The notes beneath the pieces were generated by a model. The model was not told the DNA's origin. It saw nothing but the letters and a program-made list of their open reading frames with translations, and did no database searches. This document shows, piece by piece, positions 1 to 10,228 of a DNA stretch of 16,399 nucleotides. The position numbers were made by a program, and so were the translations under genes. Source of the DNA: Alphaproteobacteria bacterium (lineage in GTDB: Bacteria; Pseudomonadota; Alphaproteobacteria; Sphingomonadales; Rhodothalassiaceae); contig RFIU01000070.1 in assembly GCA_003695555.1 (NCBI GenBank), forward strand, positions 1 to 16,399, in the 5' to 3' direction. Positions within the stretch are counted from its first letter, which is position 1. Each line of letters begins with the position of its first letter.

Positions 1-364
1 CCGTGGCAAGACCGCGCTCGCGGGCGCGCGCGCGACCGACCGCCAGCATCGCCTCATTGATGTCGAGGACATGGATGCGCGCACGCCCGCCGGCAGCGCG
101 AAGTGCGCGAAAGGCGATGTCGCCGGTACCGCCTGCGACATCGAGGATCTGCATGCCGGGCCGGGGATTGAGAGAATCGATGAAGCTCGCCTTCCACAGT
201 CGGTGGACGCCGGCGCTCATCAGGTCGTTCATCAGGTCGTAGCGTCCGGCGACCGAGCGGAAGACGCCGAGCACGCGCCGGCGCTTTTCCTCCGGCGCCA
301 CCTGCTCGTCGCCGAAATAGACGCGCTGTTCCTTCGCCTGATCCGATTCGCTGGTCCCGGTCAT
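1..364 (-). CDS. ubiE: Demethylmenaquinone/ubiquinone C-methyltransferase UbiE, N-terminal part (cut by window edge)
   Basis: S-adenosylmethionine-dependent C-methyltransferase of ubiquinone (and, where present, menaquinone) synthesis, methylating the benzoquinol ring at the membrane surface. Reading the minus strand from the ATG at 364-362 gives about 121 residues before the window ends. UbiE/COQ5 features are plain: [17 protein letters not shown] at residues 42-58, the SAM-binding motif [10 protein letters not shown] at 73-82, and VLDIN at 99-103, whose Asp normally contacts the SAM ribose. The C-terminal half lies outside the window. The gene is divergent from mutM, with 135 bases between the start codons. 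No strong Shine-Dalgarno is visible before the ATG. The family call is secure; whether it serves ubiquinone only cannot be seen. Confidence 0.93.
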   Translation of the reverse strand, partial: MTGTSESDQAKEQRVYFGDEQVAPEEKRRRVLGVFRSVAGRYDLMNDLMSAGVHRLWKASFIDSLNPRPGMQILDVAGGTGDIAFRALRAAGGRARIHVLDINEAMLAVGRARARERGLAT

Positions 365-499
365 GGTGTCTGCCGCCCGTTGTTCTGCAGGACTATGTCT
401 GCGCATGGCTTGGAAAGCGCTCCCGGCTGGCGCGACCGCTCTTCAGCGTTTAGACCACGAGAGCCGTGAACCGGAAGTGCAAAATGATGAGATCTGCCG
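365..499. promoter_or_regulatory. Divergent intergenic region ubiE/mutM
   Basis: These 135 bases must hold the start signals for both ubiE (leftward) and mutM (rightward). I could not find a well-spaced -35/-10 pair on either strand, and neither gene has a strong Shine-Dalgarno. The promoter role is inferred from geometry only. Confidence 0.4.
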
Positions 500-1342
500 A
501 TGCCGGAACTGCCCGAAGTCGAAACCGTGCGCCGCGCTATCGCTCCGGTCCTCGAGGGAAGGCGCATTCGTGCCGCACTCGTCCGCGGGACGGGGCTGCG
601 CCACCCCTTCCCCCGGGACCTCGGCCAGTCCTTGACGGGCCGACGAGTCGAAGGCGTGATGCGCCGGGCCAAATATCTGCTGGCCGGGATTGAGGGCGGC
701 GCGACGCTGCTCGTTCACCTCGGCATGTCGGGAACGATCCGCATTCTGCCGGCAGACGGGAAGGCGGCTGGCATCGCAATGGGCCGCCATGACCATTTCG
801 CCCTGCAGATGAACGATGGCAGCGGGATCGTGCTTCGCGATCCGCGCCGATTCGGGCAGCTCGATCTGCTGGCGCCGGGGGCGATGGAAACGGATCCGCG
901 GCTCGCCTTGCTCGGTCCCGAGCCCTTCGATCCCGAGATCGACGGGCAATGGCTGTGGACACGCATTCATCGCTCTCGCGCCGGCATCAAGGCGCTGCTG
1001 ATGGACCAGCGGCTGATCGCCGGGCTCGGCAACATCTATGCGCTGGAGGCATTGCATCTCGCCCGCATCCGCCCCACCCGGCGCGGGTGCCGCGTCAGCC
1101 GGGCGGAAGCGACGCGCCTTCTCGAAGCCGTCCGTCATGTCCTGGGCGAGGCGATCGCGGCCGGCGGCTCGTCGATCCGCGACCATCGCCGGCCGGATGG
1201 CGCCCTCGGCTATTTTCAGCAGACCTTGCGGGTCTATGGCAGGGCCGGCGCTTCCTGTCTCAGGCCGGGCTGCACGGGCACGATCCGCCGGACCGTTCAG
1301 GCCGGCCGCTCGAGCTTTCATTGCCCTGCCTGCCAGCGATGA
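500..1342 (+). CDS. mutM: Formamidopyrimidine-DNA glycosylase (Fpg/MutM)
   Basis: Bifunctional base-excision repair enzyme that removes 8-oxoguanine and formamidopyrimidines and cleaves the abasic strand by beta/delta elimination. The 280-residue protein has the full family layout. MPELPEVE at the N-terminus supplies the catalytic Pro2 and Glu3 and fixes the start at 500. Lys58 (RRAKYLL) is the conserved active-site lysine. LVHLGMSG is at 71-78 and DPRRFG at 114-119. The C-terminal zinc finger has Cys253, Cys258, Cys275 and Cys278 around GRSSF, with the C-x4-C first pair that I recall from several rhizobial MutM proteins. All key residues are present, so it should be active. It is divergent from ubiE, and the next gene (enoyl-CoA hydratase) follows after 194 bases with its own promoter, so mutM is probably monocistronic. 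Confidence 0.97.
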   Translation: MPELPEVETVRRAIAPVLEGRRIRAALVRGTGLRHPFPRDLGQSLTGRRVEGVMRRAKYLLAGIEGGATLLVHLGMSGTIRILPADGKAAGIAMGRHDHFALQMNDGSGIVLRDPRRFGQLDLLAPGAMETDPRLALLGPEPFDPEIDGQWLWTRIHRSRAGIKALLMDQRLIAGLGNIYALEALHLARIRPTRRGCRVSRAEATRLLEAVRHVLGEAIAAGGSSIRDHRRPDGALGYFQQTLRVYGRAGASCLRPGCTGTIRRTVQAGRSSFHCPACQR

Positions 1343-1397
1343 GGGAAGAGCAGGAATCGCTTGATGGACACATGAAACGGGCCATGAACAAGAATCT

Positions 1398-1426
1398 TTG
1401 CCCGCGCTCGCCGCTGGCGCTATAAG
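1398..1426 (+). promoter_or_regulatory. Sigma70-type promoter for the enoyl-CoA hydratase gene
   Basis: A -35 like TTGCCC (1398-1403) and a -10 like TATAAG (1421-1426) are separated by exactly 17 bases in the mutM/enoyl-CoA hydratase gap, about 110 bases upstream of the ATG at 1537. Sequence match and spacing are good. Activity is inferred. Confidence 0.55.
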
Positions 1427-1536
1427 AGCCGCCCGCCCGGCCGCTATGTGTCTTTGCGAATGGATGGCATGAGGCAGGGCCAAGACGGACCTCGCCAAGT
1501 GACGGGACCGAGAAGAAACCGGACGAGGAAAACGCC

Positions 1537-2313
1537 ATGTCCTACGAGACGCTGCTGGTTGAAACACGGGACAATGTCGGGATCATCACCCTAAATCGCC
1601 CCGAGGCGCTCAATGCCCTGAACACGCGCTTGATGGACGAACTGACCGCCGCCTTGCGTGCGCTCGAAGCGGATGACGAGATCGGCTGCATCATTCTCAC
1701 CGGCTCGAAGAAGGCCTTCGCGGCCGGCGCCGATATCAAGGAAATGGCTGACAAGACCTTTCTTGACGTCTATATGGAGGACTACATCACCCGCAATTGG
1801 GAAGAGCTGACCCGGGTCAGGAAGCCGACCATTGCGGCCGTTGCCGGTTATGCGCTGGGCGGCGGTTGCGAGGTGGCGATGATGTGCGACATGGTGATCG
1901 CCGCCGACAATGCGAAGTTCGGACAGCCGGAAATCACCATCGGAGTCATTCCGGCTGCCGGTGGCACCCAGCGGCTGACCCGTGCGGTCGGCAAGGCGCT
2001 GGCCATGGACATGGTGCTGACCGGCCGACAGATCAGCGCCGATGAGGCGCTCGCCGCCGGTCTCGTCAGTCGCGTGGTGCCGGTCGATGATCTGATGGAT
2101 GAGGCCCTGAAGATCGCCGATCGGGTCGCCTCTCTTTCGCGCCCGGCCGTAATGATGGCAAAGGAGGCGGTCAATCGCGCCTTCGAGACGACGCTGGCCG
2201 AGGGCCTGCGTTTCGAGCGGCGCATGTTCCATTCGCTGTTCGCCTTCGAAGATCAGAAGGAAGGAATGCACGCCTTCATTGAGAAGCGGCGCCCGCAGTT
2301 CAAGAACCGCTGA
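1537..2313 (+). CDS. Enoyl-CoA hydratase (crotonase family)
   Basis: Cytosolic crotonase-fold enzyme that most likely hydrates trans-2-enoyl-CoA to 3-hydroxyacyl-CoA in fatty acid or amino acid beta-oxidation. At 258 residues it has the usual length for a single-domain hydratase. The CoA/oxyanion-hole segment [10 protein letters not shown] is at 61-70, and [13 protein letters not shown] at 106-118 is followed by [11 protein letters not shown] at 129-139. Glu112 and Glu132 are 20 residues apart, like the two catalytic glutamates of mitochondrial crotonase (144 and 164). Both being present favours true hydratase activity over the isomerase or dehalogenase branches. The ATG at 1537 has GAGGAA six bases upstream. 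The mutM - hydratase - rpsT - dnaA order recurs in Hyphomicrobiales. The symbol is left blank because fadB1, echA and paaF cannot be told apart here. Confidence 0.93.
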   Translation: MSYETLLVETRDNVGIITLNRPEALNALNTRLMDELTAALRALEADDEIGCIILTGSKKAFAAGADIKEMADKTFLDVYMEDYITRNWEELTRVRKPTIAAVAGYALGGGCEVAMMCDMVIAADNAKFGQPEITIGVIPAAGGTQRLTRAVGKALAMDMVLTGRQISADEALAAGLVSRVVPVDDLMDEALKIADRVASLSRPAVMMAKEAVNRAFETTLAEGLRFERRMFHSLFAFEDQKEGMHAFIEKRRPQFKNR

Positions 2314-2344
2314 GGCTGACGGAGGGGCGGTGCGGCATCCGTGC

Positions 2345-2373
2345 TTGACGGGCCGCAGCGCGACCGATATAGA
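2345..2373 (+). promoter_or_regulatory. Sigma70-type promoter for rpsT
   Basis: TTGACG (2345-2350) and TATAGA (2368-2373) are separated by 17 bases, giving the best -35/-10 pair in the window. It lies in the gap after the enoyl-CoA hydratase gene and would give rpsT a leader of roughly 95 bases. The strength fits a ribosomal protein gene. Confidence 0.7.
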
Positions 2374-2473
2374 GCCGCTCGAACCGCCGGCAGCGAATGG
2401 CATGCCGCCGAGTATCGCGTGCCCGTCGGCGCGGAATGCGGATTGAAGACAGATCAGGACCGGACGACAAGCG

Positions 2474-2740
2474 ATGGCCAATACTCTCCAGTCGAAAAAG
2501 CGGGTGCGCCGCAACGAACGCCGCCGCATCATCAACCGGGCGCGCCGCAGCCGCATCCGCACCTTCATCAAGAAGGTTGAGACGGCGATTGCCGCCGGAG
2601 ACAAGGACGCCGCCACGGCCGCCTTTGCCGTTGCCGAGCCGGAAATCCGTCGTGGTGCGGCCAAGGGCGTGCTGCACCGGAACACCGCCTCGCGCAAGAT
2701 TTCGCGTCTCGCGCGCAAGCTGCAGCAGCTCGGCGCCTGA
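2474..2740 (+). CDS. rpsT: Small ribosomal subunit protein bS20
   Basis: Primary 16S rRNA-binding protein of the 30S subunit. The 88-residue product has the normal length, begins [18 protein letters not shown], and is rich in Lys, Arg and Ala, as expected of the three-helix S20 fold. The C-terminal block [18 protein letters not shown] is the conserved rRNA-binding end. The start is the family-typical MANT. The Shine-Dalgarno is weak (a GGAC about nine bases upstream), and the leader is about 95 bases, which leaves room for the autogenous translational control known for S20 in E. coli; no specific structure was identified here. The gene is flanked by a strong promoter and an intrinsic terminator, so it looks like an independent unit. 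Confidence 0.97.
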   Translation: MANTLQSKKRVRRNERRRIINRARRSRIRTFIKKVETAIAAGDKDAATAAFAVAEPEIRRGAAKGVLHRNTASRKISRLARKLQQLGA

Positions 2741-2789
2741 GCGAAGCGGGCGGCCGCAGCCGAACCCGAACGAGCAGACACGCATCCAC

Positions 2790-2835
2790 CGGCGGTTCAC
2801 GGGAGACGACCCGCGAGCCGCCGTTCGTTTTTCTT
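2790..2835 (+). terminator. Intrinsic terminator of rpsT
   Basis: The arms CGGCGGTTC (2790-2798) and GAGCCGCCG (2815-2823) pair over nine positions with one G-U pair. After a single A/C mismatch the stem continues with CGGG (2800-2803) against CCCG (2810-2813) around a six-base loop. The hairpin is followed at once by a T-rich run (TTCGTTTTTCTTC). This is a textbook Rho-independent terminator 50 bases after the rpsT stop. Confidence 0.88.
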
Positions 2836-3389
2836 CGCCGGGGCGGCGCGCAGGCGGCGGCGAAAAAGGCTGAACTGCCATTCGAGCACGAGTCGCGAAT
2901 CGGGGGGCGGATGAATCCCCGACATCCACCCCCTCTTTCAGCCGATGCGCGAACAACTTCTGTCCTCTTGCCCGATGCGGGAATCCCCTCTTGCGCTCCT
3001 TGCGACCGACACCCGCCATATCTTGTGGTCTGAGGAATGGATCATTGCAAATCTGGCTGCAAAAAACGTCAGGCGGCGCTTCCCGCTTGCCTTTGCCTTG
3101 TCGCCCTAGATACTGTTTGCGCGGTCCGGAGACGATCGGTCGGGGCGGCTCTGACGCCCGATCGCCGGTCACGGGAAGACAGCCCGCGCACGACGGGTAT
3201 CCGGTGCGGACCGCCGACGGACGAGGATCATCGCGACACGTTCGGCCGACCGGTGCCGCTGGTGGTGGTGCCGGTTCGTTTCCCCCCTCCATCAGTGGGG
3301 GAGGAAGGCTTGGAAAGACGGATGTGGCCGGCAAGGAAGGCCGCAGTGGCCGGTGTCTGCGCGTGCGGTGATCGTCCGGCAGAAGGCCG
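2836..3389. other. Gene-free dnaA leader region, with a weak candidate promoter at 3087-3114
   Basis: About 550 bases between the rpsT terminator and dnaA. Open frames exist here on both strands (for example 3037-3393 plus), but their products are Arg/Pro/Cys-rich, match no family I know and look like GC-driven noise. The only promoter candidate I can offer for dnaA is TTGCCT (3087-3092), a 16-base spacer, and GATACT (3109-3114); it is weak. The stretch around 3040-3070 is the least GC-rich part. I found no sequence matching the DnaA box TTATCCACA within one mismatch, so I do not call this an origin. Confidence 0.5.
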
Positions 3390-4931
3390 GTGACAGAAGA
3401 GGTGCTTGCGCGGCCGGAGCAGGAAAACCGCACGGCCATGAAAAGGGACATGCAGGGGATGGAGGAATCGCCGTCGGGTCCGCAGGGCACACTCGGTCGT
3501 GAAACGATTGCGGCCGTCGGTCGTCATGCGGCGAGCGATCCGTGGAAATGGGTGCGCGCACAGCTTCGCCGCGAATACGGTCGCGCACAGTATGAGCGTT
3601 GGCTGGCGCCGCTGCGGCTGGTCGCCATCGAGGATGGCCTGGCCGAGCTGGCAGTGCCGACCGAATTCATCCGCGAATGGATCGAGCGCAACTATCTCGA
3701 CCGGATCCGCGCCCTGATGGCCGCTTCGCCAGCGGCCGTGGAAGAGATCCGTCTGAAGGTGGCGGGCGAGCAGGCGTCGGCGGAGCACGTTTCCCCGCGC
3801 CCCGGTCATCGAAATGGCAAGGGTGCGAACGGCGCAAGAGGGTCGGCGCCGGATGCCGACGGGCAGGTCGGCAGGATCGAGGCGAAGCCGGCCGGTACCG
3901 ACAGTTTCGGCGGCCGTCTGGAGCCGCGCTATCGTTTCGAATCCTTCATCGTCGGCAAGTCGAATGCCTTTGCCCATGCGGCGGCCCGGCGTGTTGCCGA
4001 ATCGGAGGAGGTGCCCTTCAACCCGCTCTTCCTGCACGGCGGGGTAGGGCTCGGCAAGACGCATCTGATGCATGCCATCGCCTGGGAATTCATGCGCAAC
4101 TTCCCAGACAAGAAGGTGATGTACATCTCCGCAGAGAAGTTCATGTATCAGTTCATCGCCGCGGTCCGCTATCGCGACACCATGTCCTTCAAGCAGCAGT
4201 TCCGTTCGGTCGATCTGCTGATGCTCGATGACGTTCAATTCATCGCCAACAAGGACTCGACACAGGAAGAATTCTTCCACACCTTCAATGCCCTGATCGA
4301 ATCGCAAAAACAGCTCGTGATTTCCGCCGACCGCTCGCCCACCGATCTTGAGGGCATTCAGGAGCGGATCGTCTCTCGGCTCGGCTGGGGGCTGGTCGCC
4401 GACATTCACCCCACCGACTATGAATTGCGCTACGGCATCCTGCAGGCGAAGGCGGAAGCGGTGCCCGACGTGGTGATCCCCAACGAAGTGCTCGACTTTC
4501 TCGCCCGCAAGATCACCTCGAACGTGCGCGAACTCGAAGGCGCCCTCAACCGGGTCGTCGCCTTCGCCCAGCTGGTCGGGCGGGCGGTCACCCTCGATCT
4601 CGTCCGGGAAGTTCTTTCCGACCTGCTGCGCGCCAATGATCGCAAGATCACCATCGACGAGATTCAGCGGGTCGTCGCCGACTATTACAATCTTCGGATC
4701 AGTGAATTGCTCTCGCCGCGCCGGTCGCGCAACATCGCCCGGCCGCGACAGGTGGCGATGTATCTTGCCAAGCAACTAACGGCCAGATCATTGCCGGAAA
4801 TCGGCCGCAAGTTCTCAGGCCGGGATCATACGACGGTGATCCATGCGGTGCGCAAGATCGAGGATCTGCGCAAGGCGGATTCGACCCTCGATGAAGACAT
4901 TCATCGCCTGATGCGCCAGCTCCAGTCCTGA
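3390..4931 (+). CDS. dnaA: Chromosomal replication initiator protein DnaA
   Basis: AAA+ ATPase that binds DnaA boxes, melts the origin and recruits the helicase. Four domains are visible. Domain I, from about residue 50 (DPWKWVRAQLRREYG), is the interaction module; domain II at about 115-175 is a Gly/Ala/charged linker. Domain III carries Walker A GGVGLGKTH at 217-225, Walker B LLMLDDVQF at 276-284 and SRLGWGLVADI at 329-339. Domain IV has the DnaA signature GRDHTTVIHAVRKIE at 477-491. The GTG at 3390 gives 513 residues and has AGAAGG just upstream, but the roughly 48 residues before domain I are not typical. In-frame ATGs at 3438, 3450 and 3459 are real alternatives. A 276-base gap separates the gene from dnaN. 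Confidence 0.96.
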   Translation: MTEEVLARPEQENRTAMKRDMQGMEESPSGPQGTLGRETIAAVGRHAASDPWKWVRAQLRREYGRAQYERWLAPLRLVAIEDGLAELAVPTEFIREWIERNYLDRIRALMAASPAAVEEIRLKVAGEQASAEHVSPRPGHRNGKGANGARGSAPDADGQVGRIEAKPAGTDSFGGRLEPRYRFESFIVGKSNAFAHAAARRVAESEEVPFNPLFLHGGVGLGKTHLMHAIAWEFMRNFPDKKVMYISAEKFMYQFIAAVRYRDTMSFKQQFRSVDLLMLDDVQFIANKDSTQEEFFHTFNALIESQKQLVISADRSPTDLEGIQERIVSRLGWGLVADIHPTDYELRYGILQAKAEAVPDVVIPNEVLDFLARKITSNVRELEGALNRVVAFAQLVGRAVTLDLVREVLSDLLRANDRKITIDEIQRVVADYYNLRISELLSPRRSRNIARPRQVAMYLAKQLTARSLPEIGRKFSGRDHTTVIHAVRKIEDLRKADSTLDEDIHRLMRQLQS

Positions 4932-5207
4932 CCTTTCGGGGGCAAGGCGGGTCATCTCTCGGTCGTTCTTCGCGCCACTGCAAAACTGGCACCCCGGCCG
5001 GGGTCGGCATGTTCCCACACCGCCCGCCCATGGTCACAGCCCTTCCGACCCGCCTATTTTCGGCGTGCACCAATGAGATGGTGGATTTCCAGCGTCTGCC
5101 GGGGCTATAACGGATCATGCTAGGGGCCCGCGGGACGGCCCGGGCGGTGCTTCTGCTCGTTCGCCTGCGGACAAGGCATTGACAAACAAAGAAGAACGAT
5201 CGGCGAC
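4932..5207. promoter_or_regulatory. dnaA-dnaN intergenic region with GC-rich palindromes
   Basis: These 276 bases hold a perfect 14-base palindrome, ACCCCGGCCGGGGT (4991-5004), and a cluster of short GC palindromes (GGGCCC, CCCGCGGG, CCCGGG) at about 5124-5145. A -10-like TATAAC lies at 5106-5111 without a clear -35. TTGACA at 5179-5184 has no -10 at the right distance before the dnaN start. No T-run follows the palindromes, so a Rho-independent terminator is not supported. A dnaN promoter is likely somewhere here but cannot be pinned down. Confidence 0.4.
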
Positions 5208-6317
5208 ATGAAGCTTTCCATCGAACGGAATACGCTCCTGAAGGCCCTCTCCCACGTCCAGAGCGTGGTCGAGCGCCGCAATACCATTCCGATCCTCTCC
5301 AATGTCGAGCTCGACGCGGACGAGGGACGGCTGAGGTTGACCGCCACCGACCTTGATCTTGCCATCGTCGAGGAGGTGCCGGCGAACGTCGATGAGGCAG
5401 GGGGAACGACGGTGCCGGCGCACACGCTGCACGACATCGTCCGCAAACTGCCCGCCGGCGCCGAGATCGCGCTGTCACTCGCCGGTGAGCGGCTGACGCT
5501 GACGGCGGGCCGTGCCCGGTTTCAGCTCGCCTGTCTGCCGCGCGAGGACTTTCCGACGATGGCGACCGGCGATCTTCCCTATCGTTTCGATCTTGCGGCA
5601 AGCGCCCTGAAGCACTTGATAGACCGCACCCGATTCGCCATATCCATGGAAGAGACGCGCTACTATCTGAACGGCATCTATTTCCATGTTTCGGAAGACG
5701 AATCCGCGCTGCTGAAGGCGGTGGCGACCGACGGGCATCGGCTGGCGCGCGCGCAGGTGCCGATGCCGGAAGGTGCGGCGGCGATGCCGGGTGTGATCGT
5801 GCCGCGCAAAACGGTGCTGGAGCTGCGCAAGCTGGTAGAGGAATACGACGGTACGATCGCGGTCGCGCTGTCGGATACCAAGATCCGCTTCGCCTTCGAT
5901 TCGGCGGTGCTGACCTCGAAGCTGATCGACGGAACCTTTCCGGATTATGAGCGGGTGATTCCGACCGGCAATGACAAGCGTCTGGTCGTCGATTGTCATG
6001 CCTTTGCGGAAAGCGTCGATCGCGTCGCGACGATCTCGAGCGAGAAATCGCGATCGGTCAAGCTCTCGCTCGAGACCGACAAGCTGACCCTGTCGGTCAC
6101 CAGTCCCGAACACGGCACGGCGACCGAGGAGCTGCCCGCCGAGTACGAGGGAGAGCCGATGGAGATCGGCTTCAATGCGCGCTATCTGCTCGACATTCTC
6201 GAGCAGATCGAGGGCGAGAAGGTCGAAGCCCGACTTCAGAACGCGACCTCGCCGACGATCATGCGCGACCCGGAAGACGACAGCGCCCTTTATGTGCTGA
6301 TGCCGATGCGGGTCTGA
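5208..6317 (+). CDS. dnaN: DNA polymerase III sliding clamp (beta subunit)
   Basis: The ring-shaped processivity factor that tethers DNA polymerase III and many repair proteins to DNA. The 369 residues match the family length and fold as three tandem clamp domains (roughly 1-125, 126-245 and 246-369). Recognisable segments are MKLSIERNTLLKALSHVQSV with RRNTIPILSNV at the N-terminus, PREDFP in the first domain, and the C-terminal ending LYVLMPMRV, which is the conserved clamp tail forming part of the partner-binding cleft. The start ATG at 5208 gives the canonical N-terminus; its Shine-Dalgarno is only a purine-rich AAAGAAGAA. recF follows in the same direction, probably co-transcribed. Confidence 0.97.
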   Translation: MKLSIERNTLLKALSHVQSVVERRNTIPILSNVELDADEGRLRLTATDLDLAIVEEVPANVDEAGGTTVPAHTLHDIVRKLPAGAEIALSLAGERLTLTAGRARFQLACLPREDFPTMATGDLPYRFDLAASALKHLIDRTRFAISMEETRYYLNGIYFHVSEDESALLKAVATDGHRLARAQVPMPEGAAAMPGVIVPRKTVLELRKLVEEYDGTIAVALSDTKIRFAFDSAVLTSKLIDGTFPDYERVIPTGNDKRLVVDCHAFAESVDRVATISSEKSRSVKLSLETDKLTLSVTSPEHGTATEELPAEYEGEPMEIGFNARYLLDILEQIEGEKVEARLQNATSPTIMRDPEDDSALYVLMPMRV

Positions 6318-6408
6318 ACCGGGCTGCCGGATGCCGGCATCGGCCGAAGGCGGATCGATGGCCGGCCGCCCCGCCGGCTGCGTGGATCGGAAGGTCGAGG
6401 AGACAGGC

Positions 6409-7668
6409 TTGAACGCCCCCTTGCGGGAAAGAACCGGGCCATCGCGTTTCATCCTGGCGGGGCTGCGCCTCGTGCGGATGCGCAATCTCGCCGACGGCAT
6501 CCTGCCACTGGATGGGCGCCGGTCCAACGTCCTGGTGCTGGTCGGGCCCAATGGTGCGGGCAAGACGAGTCTGCTGGAGGCCGTCTCGCTGCTGGCGCCT
6601 GGCCGCGGCCTGCGGGGCGCGCGGTTCGCGGAATTGCTGCGCTTCGGTGAGGATGGCCACCTGGGTTGGCGGGTCGAGGCGGCTCTGGATACGCCTCACG
6701 CCGGTCGTCACGAGCTGGTGGTGGCAGGGCGCGTGACGGAAGGGGCCGGGGCACCGGCAGCCGATGCTGACGAACCGGGGGAGGAAGAGGCGCACGAGAC
6801 CGTGGCCGGCTTCCGTCGCCTCATCGAGATTGACGGTCGGCGGCGTTCGCCGGCGGCTCTCGGCGGGATCGCCCGGGTGCTCTGGCTGACGCCGGCGATG
6901 GATCGTCTATTTGCCGGGCCGGCAGCCGAACGGCGGCGGTTTCTAGACCGTGTCGTGCTGACGCTTCACCCGGGCAATGCCCGGCTCGCGCTCGCCTTCG
7001 AGCGGACGATGCGTGCGCGCAACCGCCTTCTCGGCGAGGCCGGCGTGCGGGCCGATGCGAGCTGGCTGGCCGCGCTGGAGGCGAAGATGGCCGAGGCCGC
7101 GACCGCGATCGCCGCGGCACGGGTGGAAGCGGTGGCGCAATGGTCGGCGATGCTGGCTCACCGGCCGCTCGACGGCTTTCCGTCACCGTTGCTCGGGCTT
7201 GCGGGAACGCTGGAAGAGCAGTTGGCCGCCGGTGCGCCGGCGCTGGAGGTGGAAGAAGCCTATCGCGAGGCGCTGGCTGCCGGGCGTGCGCGCGATGCCG
7301 AGGCCGGCCGGACGCTCACCGGCCCGCACCGCACTGATCTGCGGGTGGCGGCCGCGGACGGGGGGAATGAGGGGCAGGTGGTACCGGCGCATTTCTGTTC
7401 GACCGGAGAACAGAAGGCGCTGCTGCTGGCATTGGTCCTTGGCCATGCTGAACTGATCGCCGGGGTCGAGGGGGCGGCGCCGATACTGCTGCTCGACGAG
7501 GTGGCGGCGCATGTCGATGAGGACCGGCGGTCGAGGCTTTTTGCCCGCCTGGCCGCTCTTGACGGCGAGGTCTGGGTGACCGGTACCGACGAGGCGGTGT
7601 TCGCGCCGCTGATCCGCGAGCATGGTGCCGACCGCTGGCAGGTGGCAGAAGGGTGCATTCGGCCGTAA
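6409..7668 (+). CDS. recF: DNA replication and repair protein RecF
   Basis: SMC-like ABC ATPase that works with RecO and RecR to load RecA at single-strand gaps. Numbered from the TTG at 6409, Walker A GPNGAGKTS is at 46-54, the RecF motif AERRRFLDRVV is present, the ABC signature STGEQKALLL starts at Ser331, and Walker B LLLDEVAAH has Asp363 and Glu364. I chose TTG because GAGGAGA (6397-6403) lies at ideal spacing and the product then starts 17 residues before the first strand (LAGLRL), as in relatives. ATG codons at 6331 and 6358 in the same frame are alternatives that would add 26 or 17 residues. A Glu/Asp/Ala-rich insertion (about 6731-6802) makes it longer, at 419 residues, than the usual 360-390. 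It sits between dnaN and gyrB. Confidence 0.93.
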   Translation: MNAPLRERTGPSRFILAGLRLVRMRNLADGILPLDGRRSNVLVLVGPNGAGKTSLLEAVSLLAPGRGLRGARFAELLRFGEDGHLGWRVEAALDTPHAGRHELVVAGRVTEGAGAPAADADEPGEEEAHETVAGFRRLIEIDGRRRSPAALGGIARVLWLTPAMDRLFAGPAAERRRFLDRVVLTLHPGNARLALAFERTMRARNRLLGEAGVRADASWLAALEAKMAEAATAIAAARVEAVAQWSAMLAHRPLDGFPSPLLGLAGTLEEQLAAGAPALEVEEAYREALAAGRARDAEAGRTLTGPHRTDLRVAAADGGNEGQVVPAHFCSTGEQKALLLALVLGHAELIAGVEGAAPILLLDEVAAHVDEDRRSRLFARLAALDGEVWVTGTDEAVFAPLIREHGADRWQVAEGCIRP

Positions 7669-7722
7669 GCCATAAGCGGTTACCCGACGCGCGGACAACG
7701 ACACGCGGACAGGATGATTTGA

Positions 7723-10206
<2,484 letters not shown>

Positions 10207-10228
10207 GGCGGTGAGGAGAAGGAGACCG

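Noticed and set aside
2836..3389. Chromosomal origin oriC upstream of dnaA
   Set aside because: The position is suggestive, but no DnaA-box cluster or AT-rich unwinding element could be read; position alone is not enough to annotate it.
3037..3393. Plus-strand open frame in the dnaA leader (118 codons, Cys- and Arg-rich)
   Set aside because: No ribosome binding site, no known family, and composition like out-of-frame GC-rich DNA; it also overlaps the dnaA start.
3228..4775. Minus-strand open frame of 515 codons opposite dnaA
   Set aside because: It is antisense to DnaA, whose motifs are unmistakable; the antisense product has no recognisable domain.
5179..5184. TTGACA consensus -35 before dnaN
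   Set aside because: The matching -10 would fall at the start codon and no TATAAT-like hexamer is there, so it is not supported as a promoter.
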